A stretch of 64,000 nt of DNA from Piscicola geometra (taxonomy: Eukaryota > Annelida > Clitellata > Hirudinida > Piscicolidae), in NCBI GenBank assembly GCA_943735955.1, contig OX030967.1, positions 2,829,346 through 2,893,345 of the forward strand, written 5' to 3'. Of this stretch, positions 44,323-57,500 are shown piece after piece (positions within the stretch are counted from its first letter, which is position 1; every line of letters starts with the position of its first letter). Position numbers and translations under genes: made by a program. Below the pieces are notes generated by a model, which saw nothing but the letters and a program-made list of their open reading frames with translations, ran no database searches and was not told where the DNA came from.

Positions 44323-45245
44323 CACGCACACACGCACACAAAGTTATTCATCTCAACTTTCTCTCGGCTCTAGTAAAGTTTTCGAGAAAGAAATAACAGC
44401 AATAAGAATGAAAATAAATAAAAGAATAAAATAAAGTTCCATTATTTTTAATATATTTAATAATAAAAAAGTTTAAAAACGCCTTAAAACTTGAAAGCTT
44501 TGAGGAAGTGAAAATAAAAAGTAAAAAAAACAAGTTTAAAAAGTGAGAAAAATGGTTTGAGAAAAGTTTTAAGTGAGAGAATTGAAAAAATATGATGGAA
44601 TTAAAAGGCGGAAATGTTGTAAAAGTTCCCATTAGCAAAATTCAGAAATGTTCTAGTTGTGCTCTAAAAACTCCATTTGAAGCTTTCAACTTCTACAAAT
44701 AATTAGCCTTTGAAAACTCCATTCGAAGCATTTAAATTGAAAAAATGAAGATAGTTTTAACAAAAATCACCTTCCCCATTTCGGCATAGTTGAAACCTTC
44801 TTTTTATTTGAGGCGCACTTAGCTAATAGGCCTTGAAACCTTTTAATTGTGACGCGTAAAAAAAATTTGGCACAGAAATTTGTTACACAGTCCTGAAAAG
44901 CGAAAGAAAATGTATATCGTATGATAATCATTAGTCTTTAAAACTAAAAGATGGATAAGTGACCTAAAAAAAGTTTTTGAAAATTGTGAAAAGAAAAAAG
45001 CTTTCCATTAATACTGGTTAATATTTAATATTATTTTTTCAAATATTATTTATTAATCTTTATTGTTTCTTTTTTAACATATACTGGGTCAGGGAAAGTT
45101 TTCTACTCTGGTTGAACACATAAAGAATATTTTTTCTATTCTGATTAGTTTTTTTTATTTAAATATAAATTTATAATTTACCTGGAATTTTATATTAATA
45201 AAACGGTTTCGAAATAGTTTTGCCGCGGAAAAAAGCCTCCTGACC
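43255..45245. other. Mostly unique AT-rich sequence with a CA microsatellite at 44213-44340
   Basis: AT-rich intronic or intergenic sequence with ATA repeats (43625-43650) and an interrupted CA/CG/CATA tract. Apart from the possible small exon at 43824-43870 I see no supported gene. Confidence 0.5.
43824..43870 (-). CDS. Possible small exon
   Basis: A 47-base segment is bounded by a C-rich CATCAG acceptor and a GGG|GTAGGT-type donor. Frames give DEHPPPSTQAYDGPDG or TSTHHLRRKPTMAQTG. It lies where navigator exons are expected, but the only evidence is splice-like borders and unique composition. Confidence 0.2.
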
Positions 45246-45254
45246 CCTTATCTG

Positions 45255-45255
45255 C

Positions 45256-45304
<49 letters not shown>

Positions 45305-45336
45305 GCACCATCATCATCATCATCATCATCAGCACC

Positions 45337-45383
<47 letters not shown>

Positions 45384-45385
45384 GA
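45255..45385. repeat. (ATC)n microsatellite
   Basis: CATCATCATCACC-type trinucleotide repeat, about 130 bp. Confidence 0.95.
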
Positions 45386-45579
45386 ATCACGTATGGTTTG
45401 GAAGTCATAATTGTAATTTCAAAATTGAGAATGAGTTTAATGAGATAGTCCGAATGAAGTGTGGTGTAGTTGTAAGGTAACTCAGTGTATTTGTAAAGCT
45501 GAGTTAGATCTCTTCAAATGATCTGCAATGACCTAATACTGTTGAATAAAAGCAACAACTAATTCAAAAACATCATGAA

Positions 45580-45769
45580 CAACAAAAACATTTTCAACAA
45601 CAAAAACATTTTCAACAACAAAATCAACAACATCAACATTATCACTTGCAACAACAACAAAAACATTTTCAACAACAAAATCAACAACATCAACATTATC
45701 ACTTGCAACAACAACAAAAACATTTTCAACAACAAAATCAACAACATCAACATTATCACTTGCAAAATC

Positions 45770-45800
<31 letters not shown>
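45580..45800. repeat. 57-bp repeat, three copies, ending in (AAC)n
   Basis: Units contain AACATTTTCAACAACAAAAT followed by CAACAACATCAACATTATCA and CTTGC; three near-identical copies between about 45607 and 45765, then CAA repeats. Because 57 is divisible by three, several frames stay open. Confidence 0.9.
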
Positions 45801-45886
45801 CAACAACAATAGAAAGTTCACGTAACATTCCAGGCATTCATGCTTAATGAAGGCAACACTAGTCTTTCAATTTTCCTCCATTACTC

Positions 45887-46176
<290 letters not shown>

Positions 46177-46204
46177 CAGATTGGCGAGGCGGTCTTATCT
46201 TTCA

Positions 46205-46810
46205 AAGGGAAGTGCTAATAAATCAAAGATGGATGGAGAGGGTGGATGACTGGATTCATAGAAGAATGCACATTAAGAGGGATAGATGGATGCATGGAGA
46301 TGGGATAGAGTGGATGGATGGATGCATGGATGCATGGAAAAACAATAGACAGATGGAATGTTTGAGAAGATGGATACATGCAAAGGATAAGATATTGTAA
46401 AACTCACAATATATTTGCACACTTTTAACACACGTAAATTTTATTGTACAAAACTATTGTTTTTCTATTAATTTCCAAAATTGTGAATTAATAATATTAG
46501 TTTTTATATTCTCAAAATTAAATAAAAATAGTCCTAATATCATTGAAATTCATTATTTTTTCATTTATTTCCTCCCTAAGCTCTTTAAACTTTAAAAAGT
46601 AGTTCTAAAATAAATCGTTAAAAAACAAATATCATTTCAATAATGATGGTGCTGAACTTCATGGGTGTCTGAATAATCAGGTATGTCATGCTTGGATGGG
46701 GAAAAAATGGATGAATGAATGAATGAATAAATAGATGAACTGATGGATAGATGAATGAATGAATGGTTGAATTGATGGATGGATAGGTGAATGAATGGTT
46801 GGTTGGGTAC
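46205..46810. other. GGATG-rich patches and AT-rich unique sequence
   Basis: TGGATGCATGGA words at 46225-46380 and GATGAATGAATGG at 46690-46810, with AT-rich unique sequence between. Nothing coding is supported. Confidence 0.6.
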
Positions 46811-46838
46811 AAGTCAATGAAAAAGTTGAGAGAGGCAC

Positions 46839-47803
46839 CTTTGATGAGACAGGATGCTTTCCATGGTGAGGCATCAAAGCTGAGGGAGGGGGGCAGGGGA
46901 GGGAGGGTGGGTGAAGGGATGCTTTCGAGATCATCGTTGTTGTTGTTGTTGTTGCTGTTGGTTTGTTTGTTGCTTTTGTTGGCTTGATTGATGTCGTTTT
47001 TGTTGTTGGTTTGATTGTCGTCGTTGTTGTTGTTGTTGTTGTTGTTTATTTTGCAGATGTCGTAAGATTGAGTGTAACAATCGAGAATTTCATCTCGTAG
47101 TTTGGAAGTTGTAGTTGCTGCATCTATTGTTTTCGTTGTTGTTGAAAGTGCTTTTAAAATGGTGGATGATGAAGGTTTTTGGATAAAAGAAAAAACCGAA
47201 GTCGCCATTGTTGTTGCAGCTGTCGTTTTAGTAGGTGGGTTCGGATCAATTAAGTTGCTGTTGTTGTTGTTGTTGCTGTTGTTGTTGTTGTTGTTGTTGC
47301 TTGACCTTTTAGTTGTATCCTTGTGGAAGTCTATAGACTCGTCTGACAGAGAGGTTGGTGAAACTGGAGATAATAAGAATTCTTCATCTTCATCAAAACC
47401 TCTGTTGCTTCTATTCTGGTTATGATTATGATGCTGCTGGGGGTGATGATTGTGATGCTGCTGCTGATTATGATGATGATTATCCTCTTGGTGATGATGA
47501 TGATTCTGATGATCCTGATGATAGATTTGGTTCTTTGTCTCGACGAGTGTGTGTGGAAAGGTGTACTCAGAAAGTTTAGTTAGTTTTGTTGTTGGTGGTA
47601 TTATTGGTGTTGTTGTTGATGGTTTTGCTGGTTTTGTTTTTGTTATTGCTGGGTTATTATTGTTTTTTTCGTCAATGTTTATATTGTTTTTAAAAAACTT
47701 ATGGTTTGATTTCAAGTTTGCAGGATGCTGCCTTTGTTGTTGTTGAAGGCCACACAGAGGGGATTTTGCTTTTGTGGGAGTTTGTTTAGAAAGTGTTTGT
47801 TGC

Positions 47804-47854
<51 letters not shown>

Positions 47855-48621
47855 GTTAGGCTTCGCATTGTTCCCTCTGCCATTAAACTTTTTCTAAGAG
47901 AAACATTTCTGTTGCTGAATATAGTTGTTGTTGTTGTTTTTGTTGTTTTTGTTGTTGTTGCTGTTGCAGGTGTTTTTATATATTTGTGTTGTTGGTCTTG
48001 TTTTTGGTTTTTATTTAGTTTGAGTTGTTGTCTTTTGTGTTGTTTGAAGACAATGCTTTTGTCTTTAAAAGAATCTTCCGACCACTTTTTGTAGTATTTG
48101 ACATCACTGTTGTTGTTGTTTTTGTTGTTGTTGTCGTTGTTGTTGTTATTGTTGTCGTTGTTGTAGTATTTGACGTCAATGTTGTTGTTCATGTTGTTGT
48201 TGTTGGTAGTGGTTGTGAGTGTGTTGTTGTTATTTAACATATCTTTAACTTCTTTTTTGTTAATATTTTTGTTGTTTAAACTTAATTTTTCAGTTTTACT
48301 GTTGTTGTTATTGTTGTTAGTTGTGATCTTTTTATTGAAGTTGTAGTTTCGGATATTTAAAAGTGAATCTAAGACTACTTGGTGAGCTGGAAAAGGGTTC
48401 GTGGTGGTTGTGGGTGATGTTGGTGATGATGGCGATGCTAGTGATGATGGTGATGATGTTGATGTTAATGATAATATTGGTGATCTTGGTGATGGTAATG
48501 ATACTTGTGATGTTGATGATGATGGTGATAGTCGTGATGATAACGATGTTGACGTCATTATTTTATTGTAGATATTTTGATGAAGTTCTTTTGGCTTCTT
48601 CTTTTTGTTGTATTTTCGCAA
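46839..48621 (-). CDS. Asn/Gln/Ser/Thr-rich exon, probably an upstream NAV exon
   Basis: A single frame stays open for more than 590 codons through unique and low-complexity sequence. It has a Ser/Pro-rich start (TSLSSRLSPSSSTSQVSLPS), poly-Asn tracts, a Gln run of about 22, a His/Gln-rich stretch, and ordered pieces such as FDEDEEFLLSPVSPTSLSDE and SKLRDEILDCYTQSYDICK. A donor G|GTGCCT is plausible after SCLIK at 46839. The 5' boundary is unclear: the frame opens after a TAA near 48630. It lies between the CDK11 stop and the navigator exons on the same strand, and navigators have a long Ser-rich middle region, so it is probably part of that gene. It has no diagnostic motif, so it could be a separate gene. 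Confidence 0.5.
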
Positions 48622-48639
48622 CTTTTATGCCACTCCCTG

Positions 48640-51511
48640 GCAGGTACGCATAATAAAGAATGGACAAATGAATATTCTCCAATATTTTATGTCATAGAAT
48701 GTTTTCTCAAAGTAATAGAAAACTTTAATCAATAATTATGAAATTATAAATTGCTTTATTTATATTTAATGAATAATTTATTTTTCATATTTAAATTTTT
48801 AATAATTTTAATAGATCAATTTTCGGTATACCCTTTAAGAAGCTATTCAAAATCTTCATATAAAACCTCTTTTATAAGCCGTCTTTTCAAACATCTGTCT
48901 ACTGCTCAGCTCCTGTTTTATAGCTGTATGCATCCATTCATCATTCACTCATCCATTCATCATTTACTCCTCCATTCATCATTTACTCATCCATTCATCA
49001 TTTATGCATCCATTCATCATTTATCCATCCATTCATCATTTACTCCTCCATTCATCATTTACTCCTCCATTCATCATTTATGCATCCATTCATCATTTAT
49101 GCATCCATTCATCATTTACTCATCCATTCATCATTTACTCATCCATTCATCATTTACTCATCCATTCATCATTTACTCATCCATTCATCATTTATTCATC
49201 CATTCATCATTTACTCATCCATTCATCATTTACTCATCCATTCATCATTTACTCCTCCATTCATCATTTACTCCTCCATTCATCATTTACTCATCCATTC
49301 ATCATTTACTCATCCATTCATCATTTACTCATCCATTCATCATTCATCCATCCATTATCATTTATCCATCCATTCATCATTTACTCATCCATTCATCATT
49401 TACTCATCCATTCATCCATTCATCATTAAATTATTAATTTATGCATTTTCGAAGTCGAAAGCACAAATACATACTTATTAATATCTTCGACATAAATAGA
49501 GAAACATTGAAGAGTTGGTGGAGGCATTTGCCATGGCATTTGACCTTTATTACTTTATTCAATCTATTATTTTAATTGAATTATCAATTAAGAATGCTGA
49601 ATGCTTTACCTTAATTCGAATAATACAACCACCCCCTTAGACCCCTTTCCACCACGCCACACTACTACCATCACTACCACTTTAGATCCCCTCCACAACA
49701 CTACTACTACTACTACCACCAGACCCCCTATACAACACCACTACTACTACTACCACCAGAGCCTCTCCACAACACCACCCTACCACCAGACCCCTCCACA
49801 ACACCACTACTACTACCACCACCAGACCCCTCCACCAAGCTACATCTTTTCTTTCTCATTTCCAGCACGTCTACCTACCTTCACACACTCAAGTCTGAGG
49901 TTGAATTCACGCCTATAAGCCTTTATGCAGCTACTATAGCTTAGCTACTGGGGCATCGGTTGTACTTGAAGGGGAAGAATTTTAATTTCTTAAGTCTTGC
50001 CTACCCGCTCTATTAGAAGTGGTAGTGGTGATGGGAAGAGCGGTGTTGTGAAAGGGCTCTGGTGGTGGTAGTAGTAGTGGTGGTGTTGAAGGGGTATTAC
50101 TACTACCATCACAGCTACTACCACTACTAATACCACTAACATCAGTACCACTACCACTACTAATACTACTACCATCACCACTATTACCACTACTAATACT
50201 ACTACTATCACCACTACTACCACTACTAATACTACTACCATCCCACTACTAATAAAACTACTACCATCACCACTAATGAAACTACTACCATCACCGCCAC
50301 TACCACCACCACTAATAAAACTAAAACCATCATCACCACTACCATTATCACTGCTACCATGACCACTATCAATAGCACTACTATCACCCCCATCACCTCT
50401 TCTTCTTCCTCTTCCGATTGAGAGCAGGTGGCATTCTCATTAAGATCCACTCCATTCTCCAGCCCCCTTCCAGTCTGCGATTACTATTCATTCTGACCAT
50501 CATCATCATCATCACCAAGACTATCATCATGACCACCACCATCATCATTGTTATCATGACAACCAGCATCATTATCCCGACCCCCATCAAGAACATCATC
50601 ATCATCATCACGACCAGCAATACAGACATAATCCTCACCCCCATTTTCACACCTTTTTGGATTCTTTTAAAATATCAATTAAAACGAATTTTCTCATTTA
50701 ATTGTTTTATAACAAACGCTCACTATATAACTATTATTATTAATAATATTTTTATTTTAATTAATATTATTTTTATTGGTAATTTCAAACAATTTAAGTG
50801 GTAATTGATTGGAATTCATAACCAAGGGGTGTTGAAGCTCTCTCGGGGTTAACGTCACGTTAATAAGACTCGTATGGTAAGTAATGTATGGTAAATCATA
50901 TCAATTGATTAAAATGCTTTCGTTTAATCAACAGTTTGTATACATTTCATACACGATTGTTGTCTAATATTATTTTCTCATCATCTAGAGAAGCGATTCA
51001 TCTACTTCTTTGAAATCTTTGAAAACGCCGTCAAAGAATGTGTTTACTGCCTTTGTGTACTGTATTTGCTCTGAAACATATAAATAGTTGTAACGATTTG
51101 AAACAGTCCGGTTAAGCTCTCTGAGTAATATGCGATCATCATCATCATCCCCATCGTCATCATCATCATCATCATCCCCATCGTCATCATCATCATCATC
51201 ATCCTCATCGTCATCATCATCATCATTATCCTCATCGTCATCATCATCATTATCCTCATCATCATCTTTATGAATACGGTGAATACAAAAATCATAAACA
51301 AAAAGCCTATTCATGGTGATTCTTATTTATAAATAAATTATAAAAATGTATACTAAATATTAATAAACACATAGTAAATAAAAATAAAATTAAAATAGTA
51401 ACTATAAATAAACTATAAACAAATAATGTCTTAATAATAAAAAAATTAAAATAGTAACTATAAATAAACTATAAACAAATAATGTCTTAATAAAGTGTCA
51501 TATACAAGAAT
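48640..51511. other. Region between the N-rich exon and the CDK11 stop: repeats and AT-rich sequence
   Basis: Positions 48930-49425 are a 19-bp CCATTCATCATTTACTCAT array. Positions 49630-49830 and 50035-50400 are ACTACC/CACCACTA trinucleotide-like arrays, and 50490-50640 and 51130-51275 are ATC arrays. The rest is AT-rich and unique. Navigator 5' exons could lie here but none is recognised. Confidence 0.7.
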
Positions 51512-51589
51512 TCAAAATCTAAGAGCGAAGCCAGTTGGCTTTTGAGCTGTCTTTAAGGTGAAGCCTGTGGAAACCATTTCCTCTTCCGC
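51512..51589 (-). CDS. CDK11: CDK11 terminal exon
   Basis: Twenty-five codons plus [23 protein letters not shown] followed by FALRF. This aligns with the vertebrate CDK11 end, where KETGFHLTTT leads to GFSLKF. The acceptor CCAG at 51590-51591 is preceded by a pyrimidine-poor ATC repeat. The phase agrees with the preceding exon. Confidence 0.88.
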   Translation of the reverse strand, partial: AEEEMVSTGFTLKTAQKPTGFALRF

Positions 51590-54500
51590 CTGGTGATGAT
51601 GATGATGATGATGATGATGGTAGTGATGGTGGTGGTGATGATGATGTTAGAGATGGACGTGGTAACGATAGTTGTGGTGATGATGATGATGATGATGGTG
51701 ATGGTAGTGGTGATGATGATGTTAGTGATGGTGGTGGTATTGATGGTTGTGGTAATGATGATGGTGATGGTAGTAATGGTGGTGGTAATGATGGTGGTGG
51801 TAACGTTGGTTGTGGTGATGATGATGACGGTGGTGATGAGTAATTTAGTAAATGTGATTTTAAACATCTGAATAGCAAACTCAACCAATCGACTAAATTT
51901 TCCTCGCCCCACACCTTCCCGCAACCTTCGACCCACTTCCACTTGACCCCTCATCGTCCCTTCGCCCCCCCCCTCACCATCCTTCTCTTCACATCAACAG
52001 CATTCTCCCCCACTACCCTTTCCTGCCCTCCCCTCACCAACTCACCACCATCTACCCCTCCCCTCCACTACCTCTCTCTTCCTTCACAACCACTCCTTTC
52101 ACACCAACTCACCACCCCTCCCCTCCCCCATTAACCATTAACCATTAACCACCCTCCCCCCACAACCACCAACAACTCACCACCATCCCTCCCCCATTCA
52201 CTCTTCCCCCCCCCCTTCCTCCCCCCACCACCACCAACAACTAACCACCATCCCTCCCCCATTCACTCTTTCCCCCCCCCCCCTTCCTCCACCACCACCA
52301 ACAACTCACCACCATTAACCCCCCCCCCCATCCCTTCACCCCACCCCCACCAACAACTCACTACCATTAACCCCCCCCCTTCCTCCCCCCACCACCACCA
52401 ACAACTAACCACCATCCCTCCCCCATTCACTCTTTCCCCCCCCCCCCTTCCTCCACCATCACCAACAACTCACTACCATTAACCCCCCCCCCCTCCTCCC
52501 CCCACCACCTTCAACAACTCACCACCATTAACCCCCCCCATCCTCCCCCACCAACAACTCACCACCATCTTAGAATAGGCCTCGCCTCCAGACGGCGCCT
52601 TGGGAGTCCTCCCTATTTTAATCTTTCCTTGTCGAAGTTCACTTTTGGACGGCCATGTTGGGAACATGGCTGGTTCCACGGGGATGGGTACTTCGCTGAA
52701 GAAGTTGTGTTTGAGGGCCTCTTCGGCCGTTAAGCGCTTCTCTGGGCAGTAGGTGAGGAGGCTGTGGTGGTGGTGGTGGTGGGTGAGATAGCAGTGGTGG
52801 TTGTGGAAGTTGTAGTGGTAGTTTTGGTGGTGGTAGTGGTGAGAGTAGTAGAAATGTGGTGGAGGTGATGGTGATAGAGAAAGATGGTGGCAAGGTCGTG
52901 GTGGTTGCAGTGGTGGAAATATGGTGGTGGTGGTGATTATATGGTGGTAGTAGAGTTGGGTGGAATGTGGTAGTAGTTGTAGTGGCAGAAAGAGATGGTT
53001 GAAGTTGTGGAAAGGCAGTGATGAAGGAGTAGTGATGGTGGTGGTGTTTGTGAGCTACCAACTATTTAACCCAACCTACTTTTCTCCCCTGTCGCCCATC
53101 TCTACCCTACCCCACCACCAACCTTTGCAAATTCTTTCTACCCCACCACCACCATCAAACCACGCCACCTCTCCCCAACACCCCACCACCACCATCAAAC
53201 CACGCCACCTCTCCCCAATACCCCACCACCACCATCAAACCACGCCACCTCTCCCAAACACCCCACCACCACCATCAAACCACACCACCTCTCCCCAACA
53301 CCCCACCACCACCATCAAACCACGCCACCTCTCCCCAACACCCCACCACCACCATCAAACCAGGCCACCTCTCCCCAACACCCCACCACCACCATCAAAC
53401 CACGCCACCTCTTCCCAACACCCCACCACCACCATCAAACCACGCCACCTCTCCCCAACACCCCACCACCACCATCAAACCACGCCACCTCTCCCCAACA
53501 CCCCACCACCACCATCAAACCACACCACCTCTCCCAAACACCCCACCACCACCATCAAACCACGCCACCTCTCCCCAACACCCCACCACCACCATCAAAC
53601 CACACCACCTCTCCCCAACACCCCACTACCACCATCAAACCACGCCACCTCTCCCCAACACCCCACCACCACCATCAAACCACGCCACCTCTCCCCAACA
53701 CCCCACCACCACCATCAAACCACGCCACCTCTCCCCAACACCCCACCACCACCATCAAACCACGCCACCTCTCCCCAACACCCCACCACCACCATCAAAC
53801 CACACCACATCTCCCCAACACCCCACTACCACCATCAAACCACGCCACCTCTCCCCAACACCCCACCACCACCATCAAACCACGCCACCTCTCCCCAACA
53901 CCCCACCACCACCATCAAACCACGCCACCTCTCCCAAACACCCCACCACCACCATCAAACCACGCCACCTCTTCCCAACACCCCACCACCACCATCAAAC
54001 CACGCCACCTCTCCCCAACACCCCACCACCACCATCAAACCACGCCACCTCTCCCCAACACCCCACCACCACCATCAAACCACACCACCTCTCCCAAACA
54101 CCCCACCACCACCATCAAACCACGCCACCTCTCCCCAACACCCCACCACCACCATCAAACCACACCACCTCTCCCCAACACCCCACTACCACCATCAAAC
54201 CACGCCACCTCTCCCCAACACCCCACCACCACCATCAAACCACGCCACCTCTCCCCAACACCCCACCACCACCATCAAACCACGCCACCTCTCCCCAACA
54301 CCCCACCACCACCATCAAACCACGCCACCTCTCCCCAACACCCCACCACCACCATCAAACCACACCACATCTCCCCAACACCCCACTACCACCATCAAAC
54401 CACGCCACCTCTCCCCAACACCCCACCACCACCATCAAACCACGCCACCTCTCCCCAACACCCCACCACCACCATCAAACCACGCCACCTCTCCCCAACA

Positions 54501-57500
54501 CCCCACCACCACCATCAAACCACGCCACCTCTCCCCAACACCCCACCACCACCATCAAACCACACCACTTCTCCCCAACACCCCACCACCACCATCAAAC
54601 CACGCCACCTCTCCCCAACACCCCACCACCACCATCAAACCACGCCACCTCTCCCCAACACCCCACCACCACCATCAAACCACACCACCTCTCCCCAACA
54701 CCCCACCACCACCATCTAACCACACCACCTCTCCCCAACACCCCACCACCACCATCAAACCACGCCACTTCTCCCCAACACCCCACCACCACCATCAAAC
54801 CACGCCACCTCTCCCCAACACCCCACCACCACCATCAAACCACGCCACCTCTCCCCAACACCCCACCACCACCATCAAACCACGCCACCTCTTCCCAACA
54901 CCCCACCACCACCATCAAACCACGCCACCTCTCCCCAACACCCCACCACCACCATCAAACCACGCCACCTCTCCCCAACACCCCACCACCACCATCAAAC
55001 CACACCACCTCTCCCAAACACCCCACCACCTCTCCCCAACACCCCACCACCACCATCAAACCACACCACCTCTCCCCAACACCCCACTACCACCATCAAA
55101 CCACGCCACCTCTCCCCAACACCCCACCACCACCATCAAACCACGCCACCTCTCCCCAACACCCCACCACCACCATCAAACCACGCCACCTCTCCCCAAC
55201 ACCCCACCACCACCATCAAACCACGCCACCTCTCCCCAACACCCCACCACCACCATCAAACCACACCACCTCTCCCCAACACCCCACCACCACCATCAAA
55301 CCACGCCACCTCTCCCCAACACCCCACCACCACCATCAAACCACACCACCTCTCCCCAACACCCCACTACCACCATCAAACCACGCCACCTTTCCCCAAC
55401 ACCCCACCACCACCATCAAACCACGCCACCTCTCCCCAACACCCCACCACCACCATCAAACCACGCCACCTCTCCCCAACACCCCACCACCACCATCAAA
55501 CCACGCCACCTCTCCCCAACACCCCACCACCACCATCAAACCACACCACTTCTCCCCAACACCCCACCACCACCATCAAACCACGCCACCTCTCCCCAAC
55601 ACCCCACCACCACCATCAAACCACGCCACTTCTCCCCAACACCCCACCACCACCATCAAACCACGCCACCTCTCCCCAACACCCCACCACCACCATCAAA
55701 CCACGCCACCTCTCCCCAACACCCCACCACCACCATCAAACCACGCCACCTCTTCCCAACACCCCACCACCACCATCAAACCACGCCACCTCTCCCCAAC
55801 ACCCCACCACCACCATCAAACCACGCCACCTCTCCCCAACACCCCACCACCACCATCAAACCACACCACCTCTCCCAAACACCCCACCACCACCATCAAA
55901 CCACGCCACCTCTCCCCAACACCCCACCACCACCATCAAACCACACCACCTCTCCCCAACACCCCACTACCACCATCAAACCACGCCACCTCTCCCCAAC
56001 ACCCCACCACCACCATCAAACCACGCCACCTCTCCCCAACACCCCACCACCACCATCAAACCACGCCACCTCTCCCCAACACCCCACCACCACCATCAAA
56101 CCACACCACCTCTCCCCAACACCCCACCACCACCATCAAACCACACCACTTCTCCCCAACACCCCACCACCACCATCAAACCACGCCACCTCTCCCCAAC
56201 ACCCCACCACCACCATCAAACCACGCCACCTCTCCCCAACACCCCACCACCACCATCAAACCACGCCACCTCTCCCCAACACCCCACCACCACCATCAAA
56301 CCACGCCACCTCTCCCCAACACCCCACCACCACCATCAAACCACACCACTTCTCCCCAACACCCCACCACCACCATCAAACCACGCCACCTCTCCCCAAC
56401 ACCCCACCACCACCATCAAACCACGCCACCTCTCCCCAACACCCCACCACCACCATCAAACCACACCACCTCTCCCCAACACCCCACCACCACCATCTAA
56501 CCACACCACCTCTCCCCAACACCCCACCACCACCATCAAACCACGCCACTTCTCCCCAACACCCCACCACCACCATCAAACCACGCCACCTCTCCCCAAC
56601 ACCCCACCACCACCATCAAACCACGCCACCTCTCCCCAACACCCCACCACCACCATCAAACCACGCCACCTCTTCCCAACACCCCACCACCACCATCAAA
56701 CCACGCCACCTCTCCCCAACACCCCACCACCACCATCAAACCACGCCACCTCTCCCCAACACCCCACCACCACCATCAAACCACACCACCTCTCCCCAAC
56801 ACCCCACCACCACCATCAAACCACGCCACCTCTCCCAAAAACCCCACCACCACCATCAAACCACACCACCTCTCCCCAACACCCCACCACCACCATCAAA
56901 CCACGCCACCTCTCCCCAACACCCCACCACTACCATCAAACCACGCCACCTCTCCCAAAAACCCCACCAGCAACTGCAAGCTCTTCTTACCTCCCTACTG
57001 ACAAACCCTCCCACCTCACCGCCACCCCAACTTCACCACCACCCCCCCCCCCCCACCACCAAACTAACAGATTAAGCAGATCGAATCCCCGAGCGGACAT
57101 GAGCTTATCGAATTTGTGGCTCAGCCGGTTGAAGTGGTGGTCACCGAAGCTGAGCGTCTTGTAGCCGGGAAGCTGCGACACTCCAGGCCAGATCTTCTCG
57201 GTCGGTGAGCCTAGTTCCTGTGGTTGGTTGTGGGTGGTTGTGGGTGGTTGTAATTGGTTGTGGGTGGTTGTAATTGGTTGTGGGTGGTTGTAATTGGTTG
57301 TGGGTGGTTGTAATTGGTTGTGGTTGGTTGTGGTTGATTGTAATTGGTTGTGGTTGGTTGTGGCTGTGGGTGGGTTTTGATGGGTGTGAGTGGTGAATGG
57401 ATTGTGGGTTGTTTTGGGCGGATGGGTAGTGATGGGTGGATGGTTAGTCGGTGGTAGGGTGGATGGGAGGTGATGGTTGGGGGAAAGTGGATGGGTGTGA

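Noticed and set aside
52960..57075. 1,371-codon plus-strand open frame
   Set aside because: It is the 40-bp satellite inside a CDK11 intron; it also covers the CDK11 exon at 57069 on the opposite strand.
52960..57075. Possibility that the window is a Dictyostelium-like protist because of poly-Asn/Gln runs
   Set aside because: SUEL-lectin/CUB exons, a navigator gene and metazoan-style CDK11 with many introns argue for an animal.
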